Shown here: piece by piece, positions 23,427 to 35,824 of the stretch
Layout: the number at the start of each line of letters is the position of its first letter
How positions within the stretch are numbered: the stretch's first letter is position 1
NCBI GenBank assembly: GCA_037501455.1
Contig: CM074856.1
Coordinates: forward strand, 90,284,001 to 90,348,000
Direction of reading: 5' to 3'
DNA: 64,000 bases
From: Lantana camara
Lineage: Eukaryota; Streptophyta; Magnoliopsida; Lamiales; Verbenaceae
The notes under the pieces: generated by a model
Database searches by the model: none
Told to the model about the DNA's origin: nothing
The model's input: only the letters and a program-made list of their open reading frames with translations
Program-made: the position numbers and the translations under genes

Positions 23427-26400
23427 TGTAGCACCCCAAGCGGTGGGGCACCACACCCCGGGACTATGACATGACACGTGGTACGAAATGGAAGGTCCGC
23501 ACACGCACCAAGTCACAGCGAACGGGTGACTAACGAAAAAATCCAACCTAAGCTAGGCGGTACCTAACCCTGTACAAATAAAATATGCAAAAACCCGAAT
23601 GCGGAAGCGATGCAAAATATGAACTAACAAAAATTTTAATCAACAAACATAAATAAACAGGTTCAACTAATTCCACGAACCTGTCCTAACCTGTCCCGAA
23701 TTCAAACATACAACAAAGACGGGTTCAACTACTCCAAGCCCTGTCCTAACCTGTCCCGAAAATTCATATAATCAAAACATAAACATAATCCTATACAGAA
23801 CATATTATATACACAATTTTCATACATAATTCTGAACAAAGTACTTAACAAAAATCAAATGGACTGACACAGACTCGACAGACCCGACTCAAAGCCGCCT
23901 AGCTCGAACTCCAACAACTTGTACCTGCAAACTAAAAACATAGGTGGGGCGAGGGTCAGTGCACTGACTGAGTGAGGGGGGCTGAACTCACACACACTAT
24001 ACATAATAAGGAGCAGAGCACGTATCAAAAGAAAGATTATGAACCGGGAGTAGGGTTTTGTATACCAAAACCATTTTTCAAATCAAACCTATACATATCT
24101 TTCCAAATCAAACTTATACGTATCTTATCTTATTCATAACTTAACAAACTGAGCATACTCATATTTTATTAAAAGAGAAAGCTCCTATCCCGTTTCATAA
24201 TCAACATAACATATCATAATCATATACCCGGCGAGTACGGGTCTCCCACCTTACTTCCATATCGTATCATATCAGAAACTAACAAATATCATAAACAATC
24301 CAACCCCAACACCATGTAGTTCGGGGAGCAAACCCTCACTACTCATACAGACACAAACACACACGGGGTAGCTAACCCACACTGTGCCTTCCCCGGTTAT
24401 CCACCGAGGGCTCAAGATACCACGCCTTCCCAACCTCCCTAGGTCGCACGTGAATATCTCAAAGGAGAACGTGCACAGGGGTCATAACCGGCGACCCCAT
24501 GGTCGTCCCGAGTCTCCCTTACCCACGTCTCGGGGCCCAACACAACAGAACATAGCATATCAGATCATAACTCGCTACACACCAAACTTATCACATCGTA
24601 TCAAAATCATACTTACGTACCTTATCGGAGCATACCATACCTTGCAACTTAGCATATGCTATAAACGTACCTCTCCGTGTCATCCTAATCCGCAGCTGGA
24701 ATGAAGACACACGGTTTGGAGCATAGCCTCGTTGCAAAACATTTCAAGCTTACATATGCTCGTACATATACAGTTCGAAAACCTTTAATCGTACGACAAA
24801 TTCATAAACATATCATATAAACACATATCTATTATATAAATATAATAGAATAATCGCATGCAGGCTTGAAAACAAGCACAGAAGGTTGTAGGTCGCTTTA
24901 ACTAAACAGAAATCCTAAAACCTCACCTTACACCGACGAGAACGGAAAACACAAGCCAGGAAGTCCTACTAGAACCCAAACAACTGACAGACACTCCCTA
25001 GAAAAACCCTGATCAATTGAACACACAAAACACAAGACTCAGACTCGAATCACAACCACAAGACGCACGACCATGCTCGCGAATACAAATGATGCAACAT
25101 ATAATTCACAATTATACAAACAGATTATACGAAACATACTATAATTCATATTACATAACAAGAAATGCATAGCTTATAAATTCATAACATTTATTACATA
25201 AAATAATTTAAGACATTAAGAATTCAATTCATATCATGCACTAATTCTCGAAAGGATAAACGCAAAATGCATAACAATTTCACACGTAAATACATATTAA
25301 CATATTTCACAATATCCAACAATTAGCATACTTAAATAATTCATTCAAATCGATCATAACTCATACTTTGGTAATTTAATTATTATGAGTCTCATAATTA
25401 TACAAATAATTTAAATCCTTAAATTGCATTAATATCCCTTAAACAAGAAATATTCTCAAGTAGATAGGCTTAAACGAGACAAATAAATTCAATAAATCAC
25501 GAATCAATTTTTCATACATCATAGCATACTTCCAAGTATCATACAACTCAAAATTCCAATTTATAGTTCATACAAGATCGAAATTTACAATTAAACAATT
25601 AACGAAAATAAATACAATAACTTCAAAAATTCATATAAAATCAACCGGACATCCGATTGACGAACGGGAAGTGGCGTTGGACTCACCAAAACGAAATGGA
25701 TCTACTGTCCGAAAGTCGCCGGAATGCCGCCACCGTAGCCGGCCGAACAGCCACCGGCCGCCACCGGAACACCGCCTCCGGTGGTCGTAAAAATCTCCGG
25801 AAGGACAGAAACGTGCGCCTCGGCCTACTCAACAAAAGCTCTCAAACAATTTCAGAAAAAGCTAAACACACCGGACTTCGTTGACGAAAAAACCGAATTA
25901 AATCCCTAATACGAAAATCGAAATTAACCGCAAACCGTAAAACGAAAATGAAATCCGAGCATACCGTTGGAAAGCTTGTAACGAGCCCTTCAAAAGCCCC
26001 TAGCCAATTTACCGGAAATATCGTCGGAAAAGGGAGCCGCCGATCCAGGGCCGGTCTGCCAACGGTTCGCCGCCGCCGGCCGGTTCTCGAGTCGGGGCCA
26101 ATACCACCCGCTACGTTCCATTATTCTGAGCAACTTCCGTGAAAGAACCACCAACAAAACCGGCCGGAAAAAGGTCCCAAATCATCGCCGAAAGTCCGCC
26201 GGTGCGCCACTCGCCGGTTCAGCCATCTCCGCCGCGATTCGCTAAAAAAGGAGGCCGGAAATGAGTTCAGGGGGTCGAAATAAGTCGGAAACCACCAAGG
26301 CTCGTCGGAAAACGCCGCTGGAAAGCGGCGGAAGAAGCCGCTACAGTAGCGCCGCCGCTTGTCGTGAAGTTCAGGCGGCACGTGCTGCGCCATCACGGCC

Positions 26401-27076
26401 CGGATGGCCACGCCGCCAACGCCATTTGAAACGCCGGGAACTCCTTCATCTGGGTAAGGGGCGCGTGTCACCGGAATGTCGCCGGAAACCGCCGCGAAGG
26501 GGCGGTGAAGTGGCGGTTCTCCGTTCCGCCGTCGCTGTTGTGCCGTAGCGCCACCACCGCTGACTTTTAGCCTCCGATTCTTGTACCATCGTGACGGGCT
26601 CGTGGAGCTGATAAATTTCCATTATTCACACTTCGAATTCCGTCGAGAAACGAGCGAGAACGGGCTTGTGTGTGTAATTACACCTTGACTGCATGAATAG
26701 TGTCAGGGGAACGATGAACGCTGGAGGAAGAAGTTGGATTGAAATGGCACGGATTACGAGGATTCGGGGTATTATATCTCGGGTCCTCGTACACGAAAAC
26801 GGTCGGAAGAACGGGCTAACGAAGTCAGAATGGGGCAAACTTAGAGTCTACGGACTCGTTTCGATGCCCCGAACGTAAAGCAGGGGTCAAAAAGGTCGAA
26901 CTCTCGACCGAACGAGAAATGACCGAAAAACCCCTTAAAAGAGAAAATTACAAACAAGCCCCTAAACTCTTAAAGAGGTCAAAATAGGGCCACACAAAGC
27001 ACAAAATCACATAATTAATCACATAAAAAGGTTGGAACGTGGCGTACCTTATACGTCGAACAAGCGGGGTGTCACA
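23427..27076 (-). repeat. 5' LTR of element D
   Basis: 3650 bp, TG...CA ends, followed by GATCT (27077-27081). It retains the block deleted from the 3' LTR, including a G/C-rich region with GTCCCGAG and GGCGAGTACGGG motifs shared with the C and I LTRs. On minus there is a donor-like AAG/GTGAGG with GT at 24925-24926. The GC-rich core 25660-26560 is unconserved as protein. Confidence 0.9.
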
Positions 27077-27081
27077 GATCT

Positions 27082-27428
27082 TGGTAAAGAATCCTTTCAT
27101 CTTCGGATTACGATGTGTTTTCATTGTAGTACCAATAAGTAGTGTTGACGGAGGGAAATCTTAGTGTTGACTCATAAGGCACCCTGAAATTCAAACACTA
27201 AATTCGATGCATGCGAATTAGGATGCAAATGACATGTAACAAGTATATCACGTAAAATAAGATGTTGCATAATCAAAGTCATAATGTGCACACAATCATT
27301 TAATCACGAAATAATTCATGCCAAATGGTCAAAATATCAAGTCAAACAAACGCAATGCACAGTTATTCCTATGCCGTACGACCTAGACAGACTCAACACG
27401 ACTCAAGAGCTCGGTTTTGCAACCTAGA
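27082..27428 (-). other. C interior, PBS-proximal leader
   Basis: Non-coding stretch between D and the C PBS. It contains the conserved block at 27365-27385 (minus TAGGTCGTACGGCATAGGAAT). No gene seen. Confidence 0.65.
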
Positions 27429-27440
27429 GCTCTGATACCA
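27429..27440 (-). other. Primer-binding site of C (initiator tRNA-Met)
   Basis: GCTCTGATACCA on plus, eight bases before the LTR end at 27449. Confidence 0.9.
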
Positions 27441-27448
27441 CTTAAGGA

Positions 27449-30400
27449 TGTGACACCCTAAACAGAGGATGCCACATCCCCCGCACTAAGACCCAGACCC
27501 GGTCACGAAATGGAAAGTCCATGCCCGAATCCGAATCATAGCGAACGGGAGACCAACTCACACACTAGGCTAGGCGGATCTAACTTGACAAACTCAGAGT
27601 GCGGAAACAATTAAAACCAACAACAATAGATAGTGGAAGCATATAAAACAAAACATGCAAAGCAGGTGACGGGTTCAACTAGCATAGTTACCTAATCCCG
27701 AATTTCGACATACATAATCCAACATAATAAACAACATAAATATCATCAATATCTAGTAACAACCAAATACTTGTTTACTAACCCCATACGGGTTGAAGTC
27801 TAAATAGAACATAAACATAATTTGCAAATGTGAAACATAAATACATAAAATAAGTAGAGTATGCGACAAATGCATCATAACACCTACTAGACTGACAAGT
27901 GTGACTCAGAAGACTCACTTCCGCCTAGCTCAAGCCAAAAGAACCTGCAACTAAAAGATAAAATGAGGTGTCAGTCAACTGACTGAGTGAGGGGGCTAAC
28001 GCACACCCACAATATATATATAGAGCACAACACATATCATAAGGGTGGACTCATGAACCGGGATTAGGGTTTTGCACGCCAAAACAGTTGAAATACCCAA
28101 AATAGTATAAGTTTGGAAAACCATTTAGAGAAGCCTATCCCGTTTCACAAATCCCATACATTCATAACATATACCCGGCGAGTACGGGCTTCCAACCTTT
28201 AATCCTCATATCTGAACAGAACATAAAGCAGAATTAATCCATCCTCTACTCCAATGGTGGAAGAGCCACGCGTTGACCCTAACCATCAATAACATACATA
28301 CACACCCTCAAGGGGTAGCGAACCCACAAGAGTCCTCTCCGGCTATACACCGAAGGCTCAAGATATCACGTCTCCCTCATCGCCCTAAGGTCGCGCAATG
28401 ATATCTCAAATGGAACTACGCACAGGTATATCCCCGACGGCCCTAACCGTCCCGAGGGCTCCTTACCCATAGCTCCTCGGATCCACAAACATACATACAT
28501 ACAAATACCAATATTTCATGGTAACTTGCGACAGAATCATAATATATCAGAGTTTTCCAAAATAGCTTACATATGCCTTAATACTTAATTTTTCTTCAAA
28601 ACCAAGAATGGTCCACAAGGTCATAATCATATCATATCCAACACATATTTAATCTTACATAGTATATAACCGCATGCAAGGATTGAAATCATCATATTAA
28701 GGCCATAGGACGCTTAACTATACAAAATCCTAAACCTCACCTTATGCAAGTAGATCCTGAGAGTGTGAAGGGCCAAACACTCTAAACCTCGGGCCCACCG
28801 GCACCACCAAACTCTGTGATAAGACATACAAAAGCCCAGACTTAGACTCTATATGAACCAAACAAGACGCACGGCGTTGCTCAACATGATCGTGGTTATG
28901 CATAAGTGTTCATGTTGTGCTTGGATGAGGTGTCGTGGTCATTCAAGGTATATCAATGCTCAACAAGGTCATATTTACAAGCAACCATCATGCAATTCCA
29001 TATCCAAAGATGCAAGATCAATTTGGGAAGTCAATGTATTCACAAAATGCATATTAAATCATCCAATGTCACAGGGTTCAATTATAATGTTAGAATTAAG
29101 CATCAAGTTCATGACGAGTTGTAAAGTGCATAAGTAAGAGCAACTTGATCATATAAACATACAAAGTTGTTGTACGTAGATAGCATGCTTGATATAAATA
29201 AAGAGTGTATTTAATTCACTTAAGATCATACTTTACAACTTCACAACATGTTTGGTACACAAGCTCAAGTGACATTCATAGTTTCGTAAATATTACACTT
29301 ACATCCCCTAAGTTATTTATAAAAGTTTAGAATTATTACACATACATCCCCTTAATTGATTACTAAGCATAATTGTTCGTTTAAAGTGTTTATACAATTA
29401 TTCAACTAGGAATTAATTACTTACAAACATGACAATTATCAATTTATCGTAATTCAGAATACACCATTTCCGAGTAGTAAGAGTAAGACAAGATATTACA
29501 ATTCTAACTCCTATTATGCATCAAGTCTTAAGTTGTTCAAGCATCTTTCATGTATCTCAATTTTATATTTGAAACACAATTTAAAACAAACATAACATTG
29601 AGAACGTCTCAAATCCATATAAAGAAATCACAACATGTTCGTTCTTCTAAAATATCATTCAAGTTCATTTAGTCACATAAGAGATTAGTTTCTAAATATT
29701 ACACTAACACCCCTTCGTACTTAACAAATAGCGTAAATTCATCACATCGGATTCAAATTGTAAATCGAAACATTCATGCATATCACAATCCATTCAATAC
29801 ATGTTTTCGTATATGATTGGAATACATCTCGATCAACAAACCAACAATAACCAATTTATTTGCACTTAAAACAATTAATTCAAATAATCACAATTACGTA
29901 AAATAATTCGTAATAAATAGATCGAGTGTCCAATTAACGAACGGAAAGCGACGTGGGACTCACCGCATCGAGACCGATATTTTGTCCGAAAGTCGCCGGA
30001 GTGCAGCCACCGGAGCCGCCGGAAAGTCGCCGGGCCGCCGTCGAAAGTCGTCGGAAAAATCCCGAAAAATCAGTCCTGAATGAAGCCTTCGTGCCCGTTC
30101 CGAATCCTTGATCAATTTCTGGAAATTCCAAGCCGATTGTCCTAGATCTGGAATCTAAGAACATGAAAACCCTAAATCTTCAAACTCAAATTACTTCCAA
30201 ACCGGTGAACCAAAATGCGATCCGTAAAAGGCATTGTCTTACCCGTGACGAGCTCTTCGAAAGCCCTAAGGTAGCTCGCCGGAAAAATCCTCGGAGCTAG
30301 CGCCGCCGTTGCACCGCCACTATGCCGCCGCGATCCACCACCAAACCACCGAATCTGGAGTTGCGTGATCACAGGCCACTAGTTCTCGTCGTTCCGAACA

Positions 30401-31564
30401 ACTTTCGTGAAGAGCCCGAGACCAAAAGATGGCCGGAAAAGGCCCCCGTTAACCGCAGAAGTTTCTGCCGCCGCCCACTTCGCCGGAACCACCACCTACG
30501 GCCAAGATCTGGTGAAATTGATGCCGGAAATGAACTCAGGGGGTCGAAAACTATTGGAAACCATCAAGCCCCGTCGAAAACCACCGCCGGAAGGCGGCGA
30601 AACCCGCTGCTACAGTAACTCGCGCCGCCGCCGCGAGCTTTGGCTAGCGCGTGCGGTGCCGTCGCTGCTCCGATGGCCGCTCCGCCGATGTCAAACGAAG
30701 CGCCTGGAAGTCTAGTTTCTGGGCATGGGGCGCGTGCATCAAGAAGATGGCCGGAAACCGCCGCGAAGGCCGGCGAAGTGGCGGCGGTCTGACAGCTCCG
30801 TCGCCGCTACTGAAATCCGGCTATAACTCCACCACCATTTGTCGTTAGGCAGTGAAATTGTTACTCTTGCATCGGTCTCGCCGAGATAATCGAAATGGAC
30901 TATTCGTTTGTTGAATTCTGTCGAGAAACGATCGAGTTATGGGCTCGTAACCGAAGCCGCGCATAGTGACCTACGGGAGAGAGAGTGGGAGAAGAGAGAG
31001 AGAGAGAAAGGAGATTTGGGAGAAATGTGTCTTGTGCACAAGCTATATACAACCGGGTATCCTTATCGCGTAGCAAAGGGTAATATCGCGTACAAATAAT
31101 CGTAAATAAAATTGGTAAAGTTACGAATAAACATTCAAGCTCCGAATTAATTTTACAAATTAAAATGAAAGAGAGAGATTTACCAATTAGAGTTTAATTC
31201 AATTTAATTTTAGAAACCTTTCGTACAATTTAATGACACTTCGTAAACGCATGATTGACAATTAATCTCAAGGAATTCAAGTAAACCAAAATTAAACAAG
31301 TTAAGTAACATGATGGATTTAAAATCAACTTGACAATTATTTTATGGAATAAATTTGAATTAAATCAAATTACACAGTTAGGGTTAAATATGCGCGTAAT
31401 TAATCAAGTTGACAATTAATCTTAGAATAATTCGAATGATCACATATTAAATTGGATTTACATTTAATCACATAATTCAAGAACTCTTAAATTAAACACA
31501 CACAAGTGTAGAGACTTACTTGTTGATATCGTCAGGACGCCCTTCGAGAATACGGGGCGTCACA
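27449..31564 (-). repeat. 5' LTR of element C
   Basis: 4116 bp, one of the longest LTRs here, from TGTGACACCC to ...GGGGCGTCACA. Its right 2.4 kb equals 13852-16243. It includes the empty target site of B (AAACA, 29155-29159), a donor-like site on minus (GT at 28739-28740), a GC-rich core (about 29940-30860) and a GA-rich run (30975-31015). It is followed by TCCTT (31565-31569), the candidate duplication whose partner lies outside the window. Confidence 0.88.
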
Positions 31565-31833
31565 TCCTTCCTATTCGGATCGTGGTCGCTATTGGTGGAC
31601 TAATTCTCTAGAGGGCTACTATCTTGAAGTCTTGAAAGATTCGAAGGAGCTTTTGGGATCAAGCCGCGTGAAGAGCGTTCTTGGGCGGCTAGAATGTGTC
31701 ATGAAACCTACTATCTAAGTGAGTTTCTAGATCTCTATGAATTTACGAGTATAGGAATTGCAAGATTCAGCCGCCAGAATTTGGGAAAAAAATTTTAAAT
31801 TTCCGTTACGTTTCTGTTTCGTTTTTCCTAACA
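31565..31833 (+). repeat. Copia LTR remnant E, 3' end (+)
   Basis: Aligns with the last part of the A LTR from about 2950 onward (TTGGTGGACTA..., GGGATCAAGC..., AAATTTCCG...) and ends TTTTTCCTAACA. No PBS follows, so it is a solo or 3' LTR. C interrupts it on the left. It is much more diverged from A than B is. Confidence 0.75.
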
Positions 31834-32307
31834 CTTGCCTATTATCTGTGTATGGTGCTCTTTTCCTCCTTATTACTTGCACTTGTGATTACTGTTGCTT
31901 CGTTGTCTTGAGAGACAACTTTGAGAGTACGAGTGTTCTAGGTTTACGGTAAGTCGAGGGTCGTGTTTCTACCGAGCTTCCAAGGTAATTCAACAACCGC
32001 CAGAAGGTGCGAGTGGTGGAAGTCTGGTGATTACGCCATTCGTGTGTCTCTGAGCTCTTGAGTAGCTTGAAATGAATTAAACGGTGGGTGATGAATCTTG
32101 TTTAGACCCTCTCATAGTACGAGACAAACTGAGCTGCTCCTAGCCAGAACTAAGTTCGTGAAGGAGTTCCTCCATCAACACTTGAAGAAATCAAACCCCT
32201 TGTCGGGACGTAATGAACCTCGAACATGGGTGAATACGAGAGAGTTTCTCGCAGTTCTAACCCAAGCGGTCGGACCTAGAGGACCAGGTCCTTTTAAGGG
32301 GGTAGGT
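31834..32307 (+). mobile_element. 3' end of the gypsy element F interior, with PPT
   Basis: No protein recognised. 32237-32251 is a single hairpin (CGAGA...TCTCG) where K has its array. 32272-32291 forms GGACCT...AGGTCC, and CTTTTAAGGGGGTAGGT (about 32291-32307) is the PPT, directly before the LTR at 32308. This is the same order as in K. Confidence 0.7.
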
Positions 32308-32660
32308 TGTAACATCCCGACTTTTTGGCCGTACTGGTACGACGTCACCAGTTTGCTAAGTGCGCATTTAAATTAATTAAGTATTGTATTATATGATTTT
32401 TTTGAATATTTGAATAATTATAATATATTTTAAATTTAAACTTTTAAACGTTTTATACCTTTTTAACTCGTTTTTAATCTGTTTAACTTCGTTTTCAATT
32501 CCGATTGTTGTGATAACTTGTCGTGCAGGAAATATGTGGATTACAAATGTGTTTATACGTTTTATACGTGTTTTAGAGCTTGTTTGTTTTGGTTTTTTTA
32601 ATTGTTTTGGTGTAACGGAACATAAAGGGGGGCTAAAGTGTATTTATCGAACCATGGGTT
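32308..32660 (+). repeat. LTR F1, 5' 353 bp only
   Basis: Starts TGTAACATCCCGACTTTTTG after the F PPT and is cut at 32660 by a second, similar LTR start. AT-rich, non-coding. Confidence 0.65.
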
Positions 32661-34859
32661 TGTAACATCCCGCTCATCCGGCCGTACAGGTACGCTGTTT
32701 CCAGAGTGTTAAGTGCGCATTTAAATAATTTATTTATGTAATTATATGTTTATTGTAATGTTTAAATGATATTCTTGAATTAATTTGAATTATTTCCAAA
32801 GTGTTTAGTTGTGCATTTTGAACGTATATGCTCGTTTGCCGTTGAATTTGAACTGTCTGTATTCGAATTTAATCCCGATTTTCATGAAAATTTGATATGC
32901 ATGAAATATGTGTGTTATTAATTTGTTATAATGTTCGTCTTACATTTTCGGACTTGTTTGATATGGAAACAAACCATATTTTATTTATTAGGGACTAGAG
33001 GGCCTAACTCATTTTAGCGCGCCTTATGTTCCAGAATTTATATCTTGAGCTCAGGAATTTGGATTCAAATTTTGGAAGTGGCGTTGGACTCGTAAAAAGA
33101 TTTGGGAGCTAAGGAACCTAGCCTTGTATGTTTCTAAGCCCGTTTGGACCCCTGTATTTTACCCGAAACTTGAACCCCACGCAGATTCGCCATCTTTTAC
33201 GGTTTTGATCATAACTTATTCGTTCCTTGACCAAATGAGCCGATTTTTAAACCTGTATGACCCTAACTCATTGCCCTACCTAACAATACTCACTCACCCC
33301 ACCATCAGCTGAAGGAACCGAGAGAGAGAAGAGAAAGGGAAGAGAAGGGGAGAAACTTATCACTATTCATCCTTGGTAATTTCAAGCTCGTGTCTTCTTC
33401 GATCCCTCTCGAATTAGAAAGGCATGAATGAGTTTTTATTCTCCATCTTCTTAGATTTCTTTTAACTACCAATTTGCATAATTTCATTGAGTTTTGAGTA
33501 TGCTATGAACATGATGATGAATAGTTAGGTTAAATCTCATTTCTTAAATTCATAGCTTTATTTTCAGATTTCTTGTCGATTAATGCATGAAATATGAGCA
33601 CTCTTGCTTCCTTTAAATGTTCATGGACTTCAATTTGAATTATATGTTGTTTATATGGATCCACCATGGCTGTAACTTGAGTTTTTTTTAGCTTTAGACT
33701 GAATTGCTTCTTTGCTGCTGCCTGTGCTTTGTGGCTGCTGTTGTGCCTTGTTTGATGCTTATTTTTCCTTGATTTAGCTGCTATTTTGTTGCTACGTTCA
33801 TTCCCTTTCGTGTGTTGCTGGTGCTGCTTGTGTGTGGGAGAGGAGAACAGGGGAAACAACAGCTGCTTCGCGAAGAAGAAGCTACTGTGCGCGAGGTAAA
33901 GGGGCGTTACAGGTTTGGAGGCTTTAGGGAGTAACACCTGTTACTCCCTCCTGGGGTGCTGCTGTGTATGTTAATGGGGGTTACCCCCATTTATCTTGGG
34001 GAGGTTAACTCCTGTTACCCCTCAAATTTTCAGCTAGTAATGGCTGATGCGTGAGGGGCTTGTGCTTGGGTTTTCCTTGCGTGTTGTGTGTTTAAGTGTG
34101 TTTTCTTGTTTCGTTTTCAATTGTATTCATTTTCTACCACCCTGATTATGATCCTAACATGTTAATATGTTGAATTATATTATGTTTCGTTATTTCTTTT
34201 AATTTTATGGTTTCGTTTATTAAGTGAAAATGTGATTTGAATGCATGAACGTTTAAATAACTCGTATGAAGCTTTCTTTCCTCTTAAGCCTCTCTCATGT
34301 ATTTTAAACTCATGAGTGCTCATGGTATGTTATAATATGATGTGTTATTCTTGTTATGTTAAACTTATGAATTTATTCGACGTGATTTCGATGCTCTTGT
34401 ACGTGATATATTACAAGATATGCTTTATATTCGTTTAAGTGCTACGTGTGAAACCTTCTTGTGTTTGTTGCATTCTCTATGCAATCCATGCTTATATATG
34501 CATGAATTAAGATATGATATGGAATATATGACGATGTGTTATGTATTGTTTCTTGCCTTGTTTATATGATTTCGACCCTTGAATACGTGTTTGAACTTGA
34601 ACGTATGAATATGCCAACTCTTGTTGTTGCATTGCATCATTTGCATTCATAAGCATTCGCCGAGCGTTTAATTGGTTCATTTGGAGTCTAAGTTCATCAT
34701 TTGTTCTTTGTGTTGACCATAGGTTTGTTCCATGGTTGACGAGGAGGTCTTTTAGAGGTGTTTTGGGTTCGTCTCGTCCGGTTTGGTCGACAAGGTGAGG
34801 TTTCTTTCTTTTAGCTATTATGACCTACAACCCTACATGAGTTTTGAGCTCACATACAA

Positions 34860-34909
<50 letters not shown>

Positions 34910-35564
34910 GTTATGTGTTTGATACGTATTTTGTGGGAATTAACCCGTTTGCTATGAAATCCTTTGAAAACGTTTTTATATATGTATAAGCTACTTTTCG
35001 TTCGTTTGCTTTCGAAAAGGGTTGGTGTGTGTTTTGCACTAGTGAGATGTGACTTTGAAAGATAAGTCTTTAAAAATGTTTATGCATTTTGCACTTCACC
35101 TTGGGCCCCCGAAGATTGGTGCAAAGGAGCCCCGGGACAGTGTTGGCCCGTCGGGTTACTCACGAGCACGATCTCTACTTTGAAAGGATCAACCCGGAAC
35201 CCACTAGGAGGTTAGTGGGGGATGGAATCCTTGGGCGTGAGTGTTATGAAACTCACGACCCTAACAAATTCGCGCGGATGATTAGGGTGTGTATAACCCT
35301 TCCATCACCCGAAATAGAGGTATATATGTGTAACTTTGTTTTCGTTTGCATTTTGATTATGTTTATGAGTTTTGAAAGGAGTTAGGTTAGTTGGAAGCTC
35401 TTACTCGCTGAGTTGTGTGATTTTGATTACGAAATTGGTTCGTAGAACCGGAATGGATTCCTAATTTCTAAAATTTGTTGATTTTGGCCTCTGGCCTTAA
35501 CTCTTTTCTATATAGAATATCATGTGTCAAAATGTTTTAGATTGCAAAAACCATGTCCCGTTTC
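32661..35564 (+). repeat. LTR F2, gypsy-type, 3' end lost
   Basis: Starts TGTAACATCCCGCTCATCCG, like F1. It shares landmarks with the K LTR: a donor-like AAG/GTGAGGTTT (GT at 34795-34796) followed by CCTACAACCCTA, then a GC-rich block (about 35095-35320) with GGGCCC, an ACCCACTAGGAGG-type stretch and CATCACCCG. The 3' terminus is missing; it runs into copia LTR end M1 near 35565. ORFs of up to 135 codons lack known domains. The right boundary is uncertain. Confidence 0.65.
34862..34902. repeat. (TA)n microsatellite, about 20 units
   Basis: Uninterrupted TA dinucleotides inside LTR F2, just downstream of the donor-like site. Confidence 0.95.
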
Positions 35565-35824
35565 TGTTGGTAAACAATAGAAGTTTAAATTTTTTTCCAA
35601 AAGTAGATCTAAAAGACTTGCAATGTTCGTATAGTATCATAGGGTGTAACAAGAAACTCACGTTAATTGAAGCTTTCTTGTGGTCGATATCGCCTATCAA
35701 ACACCCTTCAAGCGGAATGTCCCTCGAACGTCCTTCGATTAGATCCCAAAGTAGGCAATCCTCCAAAGCATATCCACACTAGTCCTAGAACACGATTAAC
35801 CAAGTGAGTATGCTAGTTCTATGG
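35565..35824 (-). repeat. Copia LTR 3'-end remnant M1
   Basis: Begins TGTTGGTAAACAATAG and resembles 36890-37038 (TTTAAA, TTTTCCAAAAG, GACTTGCAAT, ATCGTATCTTAGGGTGT-like blocks). A minus frame of 79 codons is incidental. It is cut by LTR I at 35825. Confidence 0.55.

Larger units (their letters stand above)
18169..27076 (-). mobile_element. Non-autonomous gypsy-type element D
   Basis: Complete 8.9-kb minus-strand element inside C: 5' LTR 23427-27076 (3650 bp), PBS 23408-23419, interior 21151-23426 (2276 bp), PPT 21151-21168, 3' LTR 18169-21150 (2982 bp) and duplication GATCT. The LTRs are very similar except for a roughly 670-bp deletion in the 3' LTR. The interior has a 12-unit hairpin array and a gag-stop relic (GTACCGTTCACC at 22261-22272) but no recognisable gag or pol domain. 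It is related to C in architecture and LTR ends, and must depend on a helper. Confidence 0.9.
13852..31564 (-). mobile_element. Non-autonomous gypsy-type element C, interrupted by B and D
   Basis: Minus-strand element with 5' LTR 27449-31564 (4116 bp), PBS 27429-27440, interior 16244-18168 plus 27082-27448 (about 2.3 kb once D is removed), PPT 16244-16260 and a 3' LTR beginning at 16243. The interior encodes no recognisable pol and only a gag-end relic. It carries a hairpin array (16551-16860) like those of D and K. A 4.1-kb LTR with a tiny interior resembles LARD or TR-GAG derivatives. C is inserted in copia LTR E at 31565. Confidence 0.82.

Noticed and set aside
33305..33937. Minus-strand ORFs of 60 and 135 codons in LTR F2 as a host gene
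   Set aside because: Low-complexity lysine/serine/glutamine frame inside an LTR without conserved motifs.
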